From NCBI RefSeq assembly GCF_016907295.1, contig NZ_JAFBBR010000001.1, forward strand, positions 2,852,001 through 2,916,000: 64,000 bases of DNA. Direction: 5' to 3'. Of the stretch, positions 8,709 to 16,715 are shown piece after piece. Source of the stretch: Microbacterium dextranolyticum (lineage in GTDB: Bacteria > Actinomycetota > Actinomycetes > Actinomycetales > Microbacteriaceae). The translations under genes and the position numbers were made by a program. The stretch's first letter is position 1, and the number at the start of each line of letters is the position of its first letter. The notes below the pieces were generated by a model. That model searched no databases, was not told where the DNA came from, and saw nothing but the letters and a program-made list of their open reading frames with translations.

Positions 8709-9365
8709 ATGATCCGCCGTCTGCTGCCCCTCACCGCCGGGGTCACCGCCGTCGCCCTGACCCTCGTGCTGAGCGCCTGCTCGCCGGAGAACGCCGAGCC
8801 GGCCGGTGCGGCGTCGCCGACGCCGAGCGAGACGGCATCGACCGCCCCCTCCCCCACGCCGAGCGCGGTGTCTCCCACGCCGAGCCCGTCGCCGACGACG
8901 GCGGCGTGCCTCGTCGGCACCTGGACGATGGGGCAGGAAGACCTCGTCGGCTACTACGACGATGTGAACCGCCTGATGTCGAAGTCGGACGGCACCTTCC
9001 TGCCCGCCGGCAACGCCACCCTCACCCTGAACGCCGACGGGACGTTCGTGTGGGCGCCGGAGATCGCCGTCACCGGCGAGGTGTCGGGCCAGACGATCGT
9101 GATCTCCTTCGCCGGCCAGGTCACCGGTTCGTACGATCAGAAGCGCTCCAGCCGCGGCGACCGCATCTGGGCGCCCAGCCAGTCCACCGAGGCGCTGCGC
9201 GTGCTCGCGACCGCCAACAGCAAGCCGACCGATGGCGGCGCCCTCAGCCAGCAGATCGGCGCCGTGCCGATCGCCGATGCCCGGGTGTCGTGCACGAGCG
9301 ACACTCTCGTGCTGGTCTCGACGTTCTCGGACAGCATCGCGACCTCGATCCTGCACCGCGGCTGA
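8709..9365 (+). CDS. Secreted lipoprotein, tandem paralogue 2
   Basis: 218-aa lipoprotein, paralogous to the gene at 7951: signal peptide MIRRLLPLTAGVTAVALTLV, lipobox LSAC, low-complexity PTPS-rich linker, then a domain beginning CLVGTWTMGQEDLVGYY and ending VSCTSDTLVLVSTFSDSIA followed by a TSILHRG tail (SVLHR in the first copy). Shared elements are the GTWTM opening, an N-x-xM segment, an A-TLTL-GTF-W strand pair and the CTSDTL end with two Cys. The middle has diverged, so the duplication is old. Function unknown; the pgm gene downstream has its own promoter and the link is probably only positional. Confidence 0.8.
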   Translation: MIRRLLPLTAGVTAVALTLVLSACSPENAEPAGAASPTPSETASTAPSPTPSAVSPTPSPSPTTAACLVGTWTMGQEDLVGYYDDVNRLMSKSDGTFLPAGNATLTLNADGTFVWAPEIAVTGEVSGQTIVISFAGQVTGSYDQKRSSRGDRIWAPSQSTEALRVLATANSKPTDGGALSQQIGAVPIADARVSCTSDTLVLVSTFSDSIATSILHRG

Positions 9366-9419
9366 CCCGGGCCGTCGCACGGAAGGCAACCCGGCGATGC
9401 GAACGTGGCGGCGCGGTGC

Positions 9420-9425
9420 CAGACT
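9420..9425 (+). promoter_or_regulatory. -10 box of pgm (leaderless)
   Basis: CAGACT exactly 6 nt before ATG 9432, in line with the window-wide pattern; it favours 9432 over an upstream in-frame start. Confidence 0.45.
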
Positions 9426-9431
9426 GGCCTC

Positions 9432-11075
9432 ATGAGCCGCGCAGGATCCCCCGCTGAAGCATCCGACCTCATCGACATCGATGAGCTCATCGCCGCGTAT
9501 TACGACCGCAAGCCGGATGCCTCGGTGCCGGCCCAGCGCGTCGCGTTCGGCACGAGCGGCCACCGCGGCTCGTCGCTGAGCACGAGCTTCAACGAGGACC
9601 ACATCCTCGCCACGACCCAGGCGATCGTCGACTACCGCGCCGCACAGGGCATCACCGGTCCCCTGTTCCTCGGCCGCGACACGCACGGGCTGTCGCTGCC
9701 GGCCGAGCGCACCGCGATCGAGGTGCTGGTGGCCAACGGCGTGGACATCCGCGTCGATTCGCGCGACTCGTGGGTGCCGACGCCGGCGCTCAGCCACGCG
9801 ATCCTGGCGTACAACAGGGGGCGCGCCACGGATGACGCCGGTCGCGCCGACGGCATCGTCGTCACCCCCTCGCACAACCCGCCGCGCGACGGCGGCTTCA
9901 AGTACAACCCCCCGCACGGCGGGCCGGCCGACACCGACGCCACGGGCTGGATCGCCGATCGCGCCAACGCGCTGATCACCGCGGGCCTCGAGGGCGTCCA
10001 CCGCACCCCGTTCAAGGACATCGACGGCGACACGCTGGGCACCTATGACTTCCGCGAGGGCTACGTCGCCGACCTCGCCGACATCATCGACGTCGCCGCG
10101 ATCGCGAAGGCGGGCGTCCGCATCGGCGCCGACCCCCTCGGCGGGGCATCCGTCGAGTACTGGGCGCTCATCGCGGAGCGCTACGGCCTCGATCTCACGG
10201 TCGTGAACCCCGAGGTCGACCCGACCTGGCGTTTCATGACGCTCGACTGGGACGAGAAGATCCGCATGGATCCCTCGTCGCCTTCGGCGATGGCATCCCT
10301 CGTCGCGCGACGCCACGAGTACGACATCCTCACCGGTAACGACGCCGACGCCGACCGCCACGGCATCGTGACCCCCGACGCCGGGCTCATGAACCCCAAC
10401 CACTACCTGGCCGTCGCGATCGACTACCTGTACGCGAACCGCCCGCAGTGGCCGGCGGATGCCGCCATCGGCAAGACCCTCGTGTCGTCCATGATCATCG
10501 ACCGCGTCGCGGAGGCCCTCGGCCGGACGCTGCTCGAGGTCCCGGTCGGGTTCAAGTGGTTCGTTCCGGGACTGCTCGACGGCTCGGTCGCCTTCGGCGG
10601 CGAGGAGTCGGCGGGGGCATCGTTCCTGCGCTTCGACGGCACCGTGTGGACGACGGACAAGGACGGCATCCTGCTGTGCCTGCTCTCCGCCGAGATCCTC
10701 GCCGTGACGGGCAAGACGCCGTCGCAGCGCTACGCCGAGCTCGAAGCCCAGTTCGGCGCGTCGGCGTACCAGCGGGTGGATGCCCCGGCATCCCCCGCTC
10801 AGAAGGCGGCCCTCGCGAAGCTCGCCCCCGAAGCCGTGTCGGCGACGGAGCTCGCCGGCGAGCCGATCACGGCCAAGCTGTCGCACGCGCCCGGCAACGG
10901 CGCGGCGATCGGCGGCCTCAAGGTGCAAACGGAGCACGCCTGGTTCGCCGCGCGCCCCTCGGGCACGGAGGACGTCTACAAGCTGTACGCCGAGTCGCTG
11001 CGCGGCGAGGAGCACCTGCGCGAGGTGCAGGCCGAGGCCCGCGCCGTCGTCTCTGCGGCGCTCGGCGGGGTCTGA
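9432..11075 (+). CDS. pgm: Phosphoglucomutase (alpha-D-glucose-1-phosphate specific)
   Basis: Interconverts glucose-1-phosphate and glucose-6-phosphate, linking the galactose/UDP-glucose branch to glycolysis. 547 aa, the expected size. The start region [20 protein letters not shown] is the family signature; the phosphoserine loop is [13 protein letters not shown] (active Ser in TPSHNPP), the metal loop is [11 protein letters not shown], the sugar-binding loop is [13 protein letters not shown], and [14 protein letters not shown] binds the substrate phosphate at the C-terminus. It lies 1.3 kb upstream of galE and forms, with galE, galT and galK, a full Leloir set in this window. Confidence 0.96.
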   Translation: MSRAGSPAEASDLIDIDELIAAYYDRKPDASVPAQRVAFGTSGHRGSSLSTSFNEDHILATTQAIVDYRAAQGITGPLFLGRDTHGLSLPAERTAIEVLVANGVDIRVDSRDSWVPTPALSHAILAYNRGRATDDAGRADGIVVTPSHNPPRDGGFKYNPPHGGPADTDATGWIADRANALITAGLEGVHRTPFKDIDGDTLGTYDFREGYVADLADIIDVAAIAKAGVRIGADPLGGASVEYWALIAERYGLDLTVVNPEVDPTWRFMTLDWDEKIRMDPSSPSAMASLVARRHEYDILTGNDADADRHGIVTPDAGLMNPNHYLAVAIDYLYANRPQWPADAAIGKTLVSSMIIDRVAEALGRTLLEVPVGFKWFVPGLLDGSVAFGGEESAGASFLRFDGTVWTTDKDGILLCLLSAEILAVTGKTPSQRYAELEAQFGASAYQRVDAPASPAQKAALAKLAPEAVSATELAGEPITAKLSHAPGNGAAIGGLKVQTEHAWFAARPSGTEDVYKLYAESLRGEEHLREVQAEARAVVSAALGGV

Positions 11076-11078
11076 CCC

Positions 11079-11100
11079 GCCCGGCGCGCCCGTGCCGGGC
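11079..11100. terminator. Hairpin between pgm and glycerate kinase
   Basis: GCCCGGC (11079-11085) pairs with GCCGGGC (11094-11100) across an 8-nt loop, directly after the pgm stop and between convergent genes. No T-run. Confidence 0.45.
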
Positions 11101-11162
11101 GACGACGGAACCCTGCCGCTCCCGGGGGATCGCTTCGCGCGCACACCTCCGGAAAGCGGTCG

Positions 11163-12281
11163 TCAGGAGCGGCGGGTGGCGAGCGCGGCTCCGGCCGCGT
11201 GCAGCCAGCGAGCCGGCTCGTCGAGAGCGCCGCGCGCGCTGCCGGCGAACGCCGTGAGCGAGAGCGCCGCGGCGAAGCCGCTCGTGTCGGCATCGGGGGC
11301 GATGCGGCCGGCGACCAGAGCGATCGGCACCCCGGCGCCGGCGGCGAGCGCCGCGACGTGTGCGGGAGCCTTGCCCGCGGCGGACTGCCCGTCGTAGGCC
11401 CCCTCCCCCGTCACGACGAGGTCGGCGCCCGCGATCGCCTCGGCGAGTCCGATGAGTCGGGCTACCTCCGCGGCCCCCGGAACGAGGAGCGCGCCCCACG
11501 CCCGCAAGGCGAGGCCCGCGCCGCCCGCAGCGCCGGCGCCCGGCGCGTCCGGATCGACGGCTGTACCGACGGAGGGGTCTGCGGCCAGGTGCGCAGCATA
11601 GCCCCGAAGGTCGGCGTCGACGGATGCCACGGCGCACGCGTCCAGTCCCTTCTGAGGCCCGAACACCGCCGCCGCGCCCCGCGGGCCGAGGAGCGGATTC
11701 GTCACGTCGGTGAGCACCGTCGCGCCGCCCGCAGGCACGGGCCGCAGCCCCGACAGGTCGACGGAGGCGATCTCGCCCAGGCCGCGCGCCCCCGGCGCGA
11801 CGGGCCGCCCCGCGGCATCCCGGAATCGTCCGCCCAGGGCGGAGAGCATGCCGGCGCCGCCGTCGGTGGACGCGCTCGAACCGATGCCCAGCACAAGGCG
11901 ACCGACGCCGTGGTCGAGGGCCGCCGCGATGGCCTGGCCGAATCCTCGGGTGTCGGCGTCCCAGGGGCGCAGCCGCCCGCGGAGGAGCTCGATCCCGCTC
12001 GTCGAGGCCAGGTCGACGACGCCGGTGCCGTCCGGCAGGAGCAGCCACTGCGCCGCGTGGTCGCGCCCGTCCGGTCCCGCGACGACGACGGGCATCCTCC
12101 GCGCACCGGGCACCGCGGCGGCGAAGGCGTCGAGCGTGCCCTCTCCGCCGTCGGCCATCGGCCGCCGTACGACCTCGTCACGGGGCCGCACCGACAACCA
12201 CCCCTGGCGGAGTGCGTCCGCGGCGTCTCGAGCGACGATCGATCCCTTGAAACTGTCGGGCGCAACGACGACGCGGGTCAT
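11163..12281 (-). CDS. glxK: Glycerate kinase
   Basis: Phosphorylates D-glycerate (2-phosphoglycerate-forming class II type GarK/GlxK) in glyoxylate or glycerate use. 372 aa. The signature opens with RVVVAPDSFKGSIVARDAADAL, then RRPMADGGEGTLDAFA, GTGVVDLASTSGIELL, GIGSSASTDGGAGMLSALG and a late DLVVTGEGAYDGQSAAGKAP loop, all typical of the family. The ATG at 12281 follows a TAGCAT box by 7 nt. Single gene, divergent from galE. Confidence 0.94.
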   Translation of the reverse strand: MTRVVVAPDSFKGSIVARDAADALRQGWLSVRPRDEVVRRPMADGGEGTLDAFAAAVPGARRMPVVVAGPDGRDHAAQWLLLPDGTGVVDLASTSGIELLRGRLRPWDADTRGFGQAIAAALDHGVGRLVLGIGSSASTDGGAGMLSALGGRFRDAAGRPVAPGARGLGEIASVDLSGLRPVPAGGATVLTDVTNPLLGPRGAAAVFGPQKGLDACAVASVDADLRGYAAHLAADPSVGTAVDPDAPGAGAAGGAGLALRAWGALLVPGAAEVARLIGLAEAIAGADLVVTGEGAYDGQSAAGKAPAHVAALAAGAGVPIALVAGRIAPDADTSGFAAALSLTAFAGSARGALDEPARWLHAAGAALATRRS

Positions 12282-12288
12282 GGTCGCG

Positions 12289-12294
12289 ATGCTA
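12289..12294 (-). promoter_or_regulatory. -10 box of glycerate kinase gene
   Basis: TAGCAT on the minus strand, 7 nt before ATG 12281. Confidence 0.5.
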
Positions 12295-12337
12295 CGCGCT
12301 CGGTCCCGCGTGGCATCGCGGGCAGTCGCCGATCGGG

Positions 12338-12343
12338 CAGGAT
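12338..12343 (+). promoter_or_regulatory. -10 box of galE
   Basis: CAGGAT exactly 6 nt before ATG 12350; a GGAG in the spacer could also act as a very close Shine-Dalgarno. Confidence 0.4.
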
Positions 12344-12349
12344 GGAGTC

Positions 12350-13327
12350 ATGACGTGGCTTGTGACAGGCGGAGCAGGATACATCGGAGCGCACGTGGTG
12401 CGCGCACTCCAGGCATCGGGCATCGCCCCGGTCGTCGTGGACGACCTCTCGAGCGGCCACGCGTCGTTCGTCCCCGACGGCGTGCCGTTCGTGGAGGGGA
12501 CGATCCTCGACCGGGATCTGCTCGCCGACGCGATGCGCACCCACGGGGTGACCGGCGTCATCCACGTCGCCGGCTTCAAGTACGCGGGGGTCTCGGTGCA
12601 GCGCCCCCTGCACACGTACGAGCAGAACGTCGAGGGCACCCGCGTCGTGCTGGCCGCGATGGCGGATGCCGGTGTCCCCAACATCGTGTTCTCGTCGTCG
12701 GCCGCCGTCTACGGCACCCCCGACGTGCCGCTGGTCACGGAGGACCTGCCCAAGCGCCCGGCGTCGCCCTACGGCGAGTCGAAGCTCATCGGCGAGTGGC
12801 TGCTGCGCGATCAGGGCGTCGCCACGGCATCCGACGAACACCCGCTGCGGCACACGTCGCTGCGCTACTTCAACGTCGTCGGCTCGGCTGACCCGTCGGT
12901 CTACGACACGAGCCCGCACAACCTCTTCCCGATCGTGTTCGAGAAGCTGCTGGCCGGCGAGACCCCGCAGATCAACGGTGAGGACTACGACACTCCCGAC
13001 GGCACCAACGTCCGCGACTACGTCCACGTCGGCGACATCGCGGCGGCCCACGTCGTGGCCGCCCAGCGACTCGAGTCGGGTGAGCCCATCGAGGCCGCCT
13101 ACAACCTCGGCTCGCAGAACGGCCTGAGCGTGCGCGAGATCATGGATGCCATGGCCCGCGTCACGGGGATCGACTTCACCCCGAAGATCGGCCCGCGCCG
13201 CCCCGGCGACCCCGACCGCATCGTCGCGACGGGCGAGCTCGCCGCGCGCGACCTCGAGTGGCAGAACCGGTACACGGTCGACGAGATGGTCCGAACGGGC
13301 TGGGAGGCGCGCCGCGCCGCGCGCTGA
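12350..13327 (+). CDS. galE: UDP-glucose 4-epimerase
   Basis: Interconverts UDP-glucose and UDP-galactose using bound NAD. 325 aa, an extended SDR. The Rossmann NAD loop is VTGGAGYIGAHV at the N-terminus; the catalytic region holds FSSSAAVYGTP (Ser) and SPYGESKLIGEWLL (YxxxK). The substrate-binding part contains LRYFNVVGS and NVRDYVHVGDIAAAHV. The GalE-type C-terminal GPRRPGDPDRIVA region is intact. The gene is followed by a palindromic element and then the toxin island that separates it from lacI-galT-galK. Confidence 0.95.
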   Translation: MTWLVTGGAGYIGAHVVRALQASGIAPVVVDDLSSGHASFVPDGVPFVEGTILDRDLLADAMRTHGVTGVIHVAGFKYAGVSVQRPLHTYEQNVEGTRVVLAAMADAGVPNIVFSSSAAVYGTPDVPLVTEDLPKRPASPYGESKLIGEWLLRDQGVATASDEHPLRHTSLRYFNVVGSADPSVYDTSPHNLFPIVFEKLLAGETPQINGEDYDTPDGTNVRDYVHVGDIAAAHVVAAQRLESGEPIEAAYNLGSQNGLSVREIMDAMARVTGIDFTPKIGPRRPGDPDRIVATGELAARDLEWQNRYTVDEMVRTGWEARRAAR

Positions 13328-13344
13328 CGCCCCCGAGCTCACCC

Positions 13345-13412
13345 GCGAGAAACCATGTTCGGCGCGAGAAACACCCCGTGGGGTGGTTTCTCGCGCCGAT
13401 TGTGGTTTCTCA
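13345..13412. repeat. Nested-palindrome (REP-like) element, copy A
   Basis: An element of about 68 bp with outer arms GAGAAACCA (13347-13355) and TGGTTTCTC (13403-13411). Inside them is a hairpin whose stem reads CGGCGCGAGAAACACCCC against GGGGTGGTTTCTCGCGCCG with one bulged base. It begins 18 bp after the galE stop. A related copy lies at 16550-16617, with compensatory changes in the hairpin. It could act as a terminator for galE, a REP/REPIN-type repeat, or a recombination boundary. Confidence 0.7.
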
Positions 13413-13461
13413 CCCGACCGATGGGCAGTTCTCCCCATAGGCGCGGCGAAATGCCTGCACG

Positions 13462-13467
13462 TAAGCT
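13462..13467 (+). promoter_or_regulatory. Possible -10 box of the toxin island operon
   Basis: TAAGCT about 28 nt before GTG 13495, leaving a short leader that carries the AGGAGG Shine-Dalgarno sequence near 13480. No convincing -35 box. Confidence 0.35.
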
Positions 13468-13494
13468 CGCATCGACATCAGGAGGCGACCCGCA

Positions 13495-13812
13495 GTGAGC
13501 GACATCCAGCTGGACACGGCCACACTCTCCGACTCGCGCTCGCGGGTCGACACCGCCGTGAGCACGTTTCAGGGCGCACAACGATTCGGCGACGACATCG
13601 CGGACCTGACGGGCGAGGATCGTCTCGCGGGCAAGGTGCGAGACTTCGCGGGCAACTGGGATGCTCATCGTGCCGCCCTCGAGAAGCAGCTCATGTTCAT
13701 CCGCGACGCGCTCGGCGCTGTCGTCGACGTCATGACCGATCTCGACGTGAAGCTCGCCGACTCGCTGAACAAGAACATGGTCGACGCCGTGATCCCGGGG
13801 GGCGAACGATGA
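13495..13812 (+). CDS. WXG100-like small protein, likely type VII secretion partner
   Basis: 105-aa all-helical protein without signal peptide. The pattern of two amphipathic helices and the turn FAGNWDAHRAALEKQ around residues 51-65 resembles the W-x-x-x-R turn of ESX/WXG100-like secretion-target proteins of actinobacteria. GTG 13495 is set by an AGGAGG sequence about 10 nt upstream. The stop overlaps the next start (ATGA), so it is made together with the large protein, as expected for a helper or co-secreted partner of a T7SS effector. No secretion machinery genes are in the window. The family call rests on motif and context, not on a search. Confidence 0.65.
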   Translation: MSDIQLDTATLSDSRSRVDTAVSTFQGAQRFGDDIADLTGEDRLAGKVRDFAGNWDAHRAALEKQLMFIRDALGAVVDVMTDLDVKLADSLNKNMVDAVIPGGER

Positions 13813-15458
13813 CCATCATCGAGGCGGACTACGCCGACATCTTCGCGGGGAAGCCGGATCAGCTGGGCGCGCGCACGCAGGATCTCGGTGCCGCCGCCGA
13901 CGCCATCGCGGAAGCCACGAATGCCCTGAACGATCTCGTCGACGGGCAGAAGAGCGACGCCATCGACGCCATCTCCTCCGTCGCGGTCGAGACCCGCTCC
14001 GCGCTCACCGGGGCGGAGAGGAGATATCGGGGAACGGCGGCGGCTCTGAAGGAGTTCGCGATCGCCCTCGCACCGATCCAGGCGACCGCGCGTCGAGCCA
14101 TCGAATCGGCCCAGTACTACGAGAAGCAGACCTACAGCATCCAGTCGGGCCTCTCCAAGAACCAGAACGACACCACTCGAGCCGAAGCCCTCGGGCAGCC
14201 GACGGACGATCTGCGGGACGAGTATCTGCAGCTCAACCGGCGTCTCGGCACAGCCATGCAGTCCGTGGAGGATGCCCGCAAGACGCTGCACACGGCTCGT
14301 GACGACATCCGGACCGCCGCGGATCGAGCGATCGCCGCGATCGAGACGGCGATCGCGGACGGCGCAGACTCTTTCGCCGACAACTGGAACCAGTTCTGGG
14401 GCGGCGTCGGCGACGTGTTCGCCGCGATCGGGAAATGGGTCGGCGAGGTCCTCACCGTCGTCGTCTCGAAGCTGATCGACATCATCGCCGCGGTGCTGGG
14501 CGTGTTGCTCGTCGTCCTGATGCTCGTCTTCGCGATCGTCGCCGCCATCGCACTGATCGGTGTGCTGCTCGTCGCGCCGGAGCTGCTCATCCCGATGCTT
14601 CTCTCCGTGGCCGCCGTGGTCGCGCTGTTCGTCGCGACGCTCGTGGCGATCCGCGTCGCCAGCGACGTCCAGAAGCTCACGCCGACGGTGCGCCCGTACA
14701 AGCCCGATCACGTGGTCGAGGCCAGTGGCTTAGACGGAGTGTTCAACGAGGCGGGCTCCGTCGACGTCGAAGGCGGTGCCGACAAGACCGTTGTCAAGAT
14801 CGAGAAGATTGTCCAGGCCGACGGAACGGTGTCGTGGCGGGTCGTGCTCCCCAGCACGCAGGACTGGCAGGCGCTGGCATCCACGATGTCCGGCAAGGAC
14901 TTCGAGCTCTTCCAGGCAATGAAGGACTCCGGGGCGGTCAACGACGTCGACAGCAACATGGCGCTTGTCCTGTTTCCGAGTCTGCGCACCCAGTACGAGC
15001 GCGCCACGCTCGAGGCGATGGACCAGGCCGGGATCAAGGGCGGGCCGAACGGCGACCCCGTCATGCTCGTCGGGTTCAGTCAGGGCGGCATCCTCGCCGG
15101 TCACCTCGCCGCCTACCGCTCGAACGACTACAACTTCGGCGCCGTCGTCGTCTGCGGCGCGCCGATCGACAACATGCCGATCCCGGACCGTACGCGCGTG
15201 ATCTCCGTGCAGCACGAGGGCGACCCCGTCCCGCAACTCGACTTCTTCACGCCTCCTCCCACCCGCCCGAACTGGCAAACGATCACAGACACGGCTCCCG
15301 GGAATCCGACCGATGTCGCCCAGATCCATCAAATCGATCAGTACGACGGGACACTGGAAAAACACCTGCCGGATCTTGGAGATGTGCACGACCTGGACCA
15401 CTTCTTCGGCGGTTCGACGTCCTATACGGAAACGGAGTACTACGCGTGGCAAGAATGA
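13809..15458 (+). CDS. Type VII-style polymorphic toxin candidate with C-terminal serine-esterase domain
   Basis: 549-aa protein. Residues 1-190 are helical (GKPDQLGARTQDLGAAADAI and FAIALAPIQATARRAIESA), resembling the T7SS-signal/LXG-like N-termini of secreted effectors. Residues about 213-285 form two to three strongly hydrophobic helices. Residues about 300-549 look like an alpha/beta-hydrolase of the cutinase/PE-PPE type: nucleophile elbow VGFSQGG with Ser424, likely acid Asp472 in HEGDPVPQLDFF, and His531 in DLDHFFGG. In the duplicated tip at 16629-16715 the nearby His527 is replaced by Asn while His531 is kept, which favours His531 as catalytic. It overlaps both neighbours by 4 bp (ATGA). 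Predicted activity is lipid or ester hydrolysis in a target cell; this is inference. Confidence 0.7.
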   Translation: MTIIEADYADIFAGKPDQLGARTQDLGAAADAIAEATNALNDLVDGQKSDAIDAISSVAVETRSALTGAERRYRGTAAALKEFAIALAPIQATARRAIESAQYYEKQTYSIQSGLSKNQNDTTRAEALGQPTDDLRDEYLQLNRRLGTAMQSVEDARKTLHTARDDIRTAADRAIAAIETAIADGADSFADNWNQFWGGVGDVFAAIGKWVGEVLTVVVSKLIDIIAAVLGVLLVVLMLVFAIVAAIALIGVLLVAPELLIPMLLSVAAVVALFVATLVAIRVASDVQKLTPTVRPYKPDHVVEASGLDGVFNEAGSVDVEGGADKTVVKIEKIVQADGTVSWRVVLPSTQDWQALASTMSGKDFELFQAMKDSGAVNDVDSNMALVLFPSLRTQYERATLEAMDQAGIKGGPNGDPVMLVGFSQGGILAGHLAAYRSNDYNFGAVVVCGAPIDNMPIPDRTRVISVQHEGDPVPQLDFFTPPPTRPNWQTITDTAPGNPTDVAQIHQIDQYDGTLEKHLPDLGDVHDLDHFFGGSTSYTETEYYAWQE

Positions 15459-15948
15459 GGCGTGCATGGGTGGCTGTGGTGGCGTCAGCCGCCGCGTTGG
15501 TGTTGTGTACGGCATGTTCAGGTTCGTCGAGCGATTCCGACGAGGCGCGGGCATCGAAGGTCGTCGCCGGTGTCACCGCAGCAGACTCGCGAGTGGTGAG
15601 CGCGTCCGCAAAGCAGAGCGTCAGCGGATTCTCGTTCGGATGGCTCATCGACCTGGTCCTGTCCGGCGATGCTCCTGTCAGCTCGAAGGAGCTCTCCGCA
15701 GTGCTGCTGGCTGCACGGCATGCCGGCGACCCCGACCCCGGTCATCTCTACCTCTACGCGACCGATGAAGCCGGCGCGTCACTCGATCTCAGCACCGCAG
15801 CGAGTGAGCTGGGCATCCGGTACAGCACGATGGGCGATGGAATCGGCGTCGTCCGCGACGCGATCGACGACGCTCTCGGCACAGGTCGATGACGGACACC
15901 GACACGGCGACGACGCCGATGCTCCGCTTTCGGCTGGCCGGCGCGTGG
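15373..15948 (+). repeat. Tandem duplicated module, copy 1
   Basis: A 576-bp block matching 16630-17205 at constant offset 1257 without a length change. It runs from the last 28 codons of the esterase gene, through the whole lipoprotein gene, to codon 20 of the following gene. Both ends (about 85 bp each) are nearly identical between copies; the lipoprotein core is diverged. Confidence 0.85.
15455..15892 (+). CDS. Small lipoprotein, candidate immunity protein 1
   Basis: 145-aa predicted lipoprotein: basic start MRRAW, hydrophobic segment, then Cys in LVLCTAC as the likely lipidation site (Cys rather than Leu at -3 makes the lipobox slightly atypical). The mature domain contains SVSGFSFGWLIDLVLSGD, an ELSAVLLAARHAG helix and DLSTAASELGI. 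It overlaps the esterase gene and the next gene by ATGA at each end. A paralogue about 60% identical by hand alignment, with the same length, occurs at 16712. A membrane-anchored protein translated right after a putative exported lipolytic toxin is a natural candidate for immunity; function is inferred from context only. Confidence 0.7.
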   Translation: MRRAWVAVVASAAALVLCTACSGSSSDSDEARASKVVAGVTAADSRVVSASAKQSVSGFSFGWLIDLVLSGDAPVSSKELSAVLLAARHAGDPDPGHLYLYATDEAGASLDLSTAASELGIRYSTMGDGIGVVRDAIDDALGTGR

Positions 15949-16521
15949 CATCCGGTGCTGTGGAACGAGCTCAGTTCTTCGGAGCTCATCGCCGAGTTCG
16001 TCACGTCGGTGGTCGGCACGCGCGATATCGATGCGACCGTGCGGGCCAGGATGCGCCGCGACCTCGCCGAGGCCATCGCCACGGCGAAAGAGGGCCACGC
16101 GCAGGCGATGTTCATCGCCACCGAGATCAGGCCGGGGCTGCCGATGCCGGTGACGCTGACCATCTACTCCCCACCCGATCTGCGGATGAGCCCGGCCCTC
16201 GGGACGGCTCCCGACGAGGTCATCGACGTGCTGCAGAAGTCGTTCGCGGAGAGCGGTCAGCCGCACCACGAGACGGCGCGGCGGCTCTCCATCGACGGCT
16301 CCGAGATCCTGCGTCTCCACCATGTCGACCACCAGATGCTGCCCGAACAGCCCGAGGCGCATGCCGTCACCCTCACTGCGGACTACTGGTACACGGTCCC
16401 CGCATCCAAGCAGGTCATGGTCGCGACCTTCTCCACCCCGCTCGGCGACATCGCGAACATCATGCTCAGCTTCTTCGACGGCCTCGTGGCCGCCTCCTCC
16501 TGGGACGACGCGGCCGCCTGA
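15889..16521 (+). CDS. Protein of unknown function, last gene of the toxin island operon
   Basis: 210-aa soluble protein with no signal peptide or membrane helix. Visible pieces are MLRFRLAGAWHPVLWNEL at the start, a charged helix (ARMRRDLAEAIATAKEG), and a C-terminal half with TLTADYWYTVPASKQVMVA followed by FSTPLGDIANIMLSFFDGL. I do not recognise the family. Translational coupling (ATGA) to the lipoprotein and esterase genes suggests a role in making, escorting or neutralising the effector, for example as a chaperone. A truncated 23-codon copy of its 5' end is at 17146-17217. Confidence 0.7.
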   Translation: MTDTDTATTPMLRFRLAGAWHPVLWNELSSSELIAEFVTSVVGTRDIDATVRARMRRDLAEAIATAKEGHAQAMFIATEIRPGLPMPVTLTIYSPPDLRMSPALGTAPDEVIDVLQKSFAESGQPHHETARRLSIDGSEILRLHHVDHQMLPEQPEAHAVTLTADYWYTVPASKQVMVATFSTPLGDIANIMLSFFDGLVAASSWDDAAA

Positions 16522-16549
16522 CGTGCCGCGCGCCCCGAGTCGCGCGCCC

Positions 16550-16617
16550 GCGAGAAACCACATTCGGCACGAGAAACACCCGCTGCGGTGGTTTCTCGCG
16601 GCGGATGTGGTTCCTCA
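16550..16617. repeat. Nested-palindrome (REP-like) element, copy B
   Basis: Same architecture as 13345-13412: outer arms GAGAAACCA (16552-16560) and TGGTTCCTC (16608-16616), inner hairpin GAGAAACACCC / GGTGGTTTCTC. At the hairpin tip, C-G in copy A is G-C in copy B, a compensatory change. It starts 28 bp after the stop of the 210-aa gene and ends just before the duplicated toxin tip; a further GAGAAAC (16623-16629) touches the duplication boundary. Confidence 0.7.
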
Positions 16618-16628
16618 CGCGGGAGAAA

Positions 16629-16715
16629 CATCTTGGAGATGTGAACGACCTGGACCACTTCTTCGGCGGATCGACGTCATGTACCGAAACGGAGTACTAC
16701 TCATGGCAGGAATGA
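16629..16715 (+). pseudogene. Orphan C-terminal tip of the esterase toxin gene
   Basis: 28 in-frame codons plus stop that match the end of the 13809-15458 gene in 24 of 28 residues (HLGDVNDLDHFFGG, then STSCTETEYYSWQE). No start codon, N-terminal part or catalytic Ser is present upstream; the intact region begins abruptly after the palindromic element. It keeps the predicted catalytic His. It is either a relic of a second toxin gene or a silent replacement tip for the intact one. Confidence 0.8.

Noticed and set aside
8211..11144. 977-codon open frame on the minus strand opposite the lipoproteins and pgm.
   Set aside because: Composition (Arg, Gly, His, Val) reflects the reverse of coding sequence; pgm and both lipoproteins are clearly real on the other strand.
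13345..13412. CRISPR-like array from the GAGAAACCA repeats.
   Set aside because: Repeats are inverted and nested rather than evenly spaced direct repeats with spacers, and no cas gene is present.
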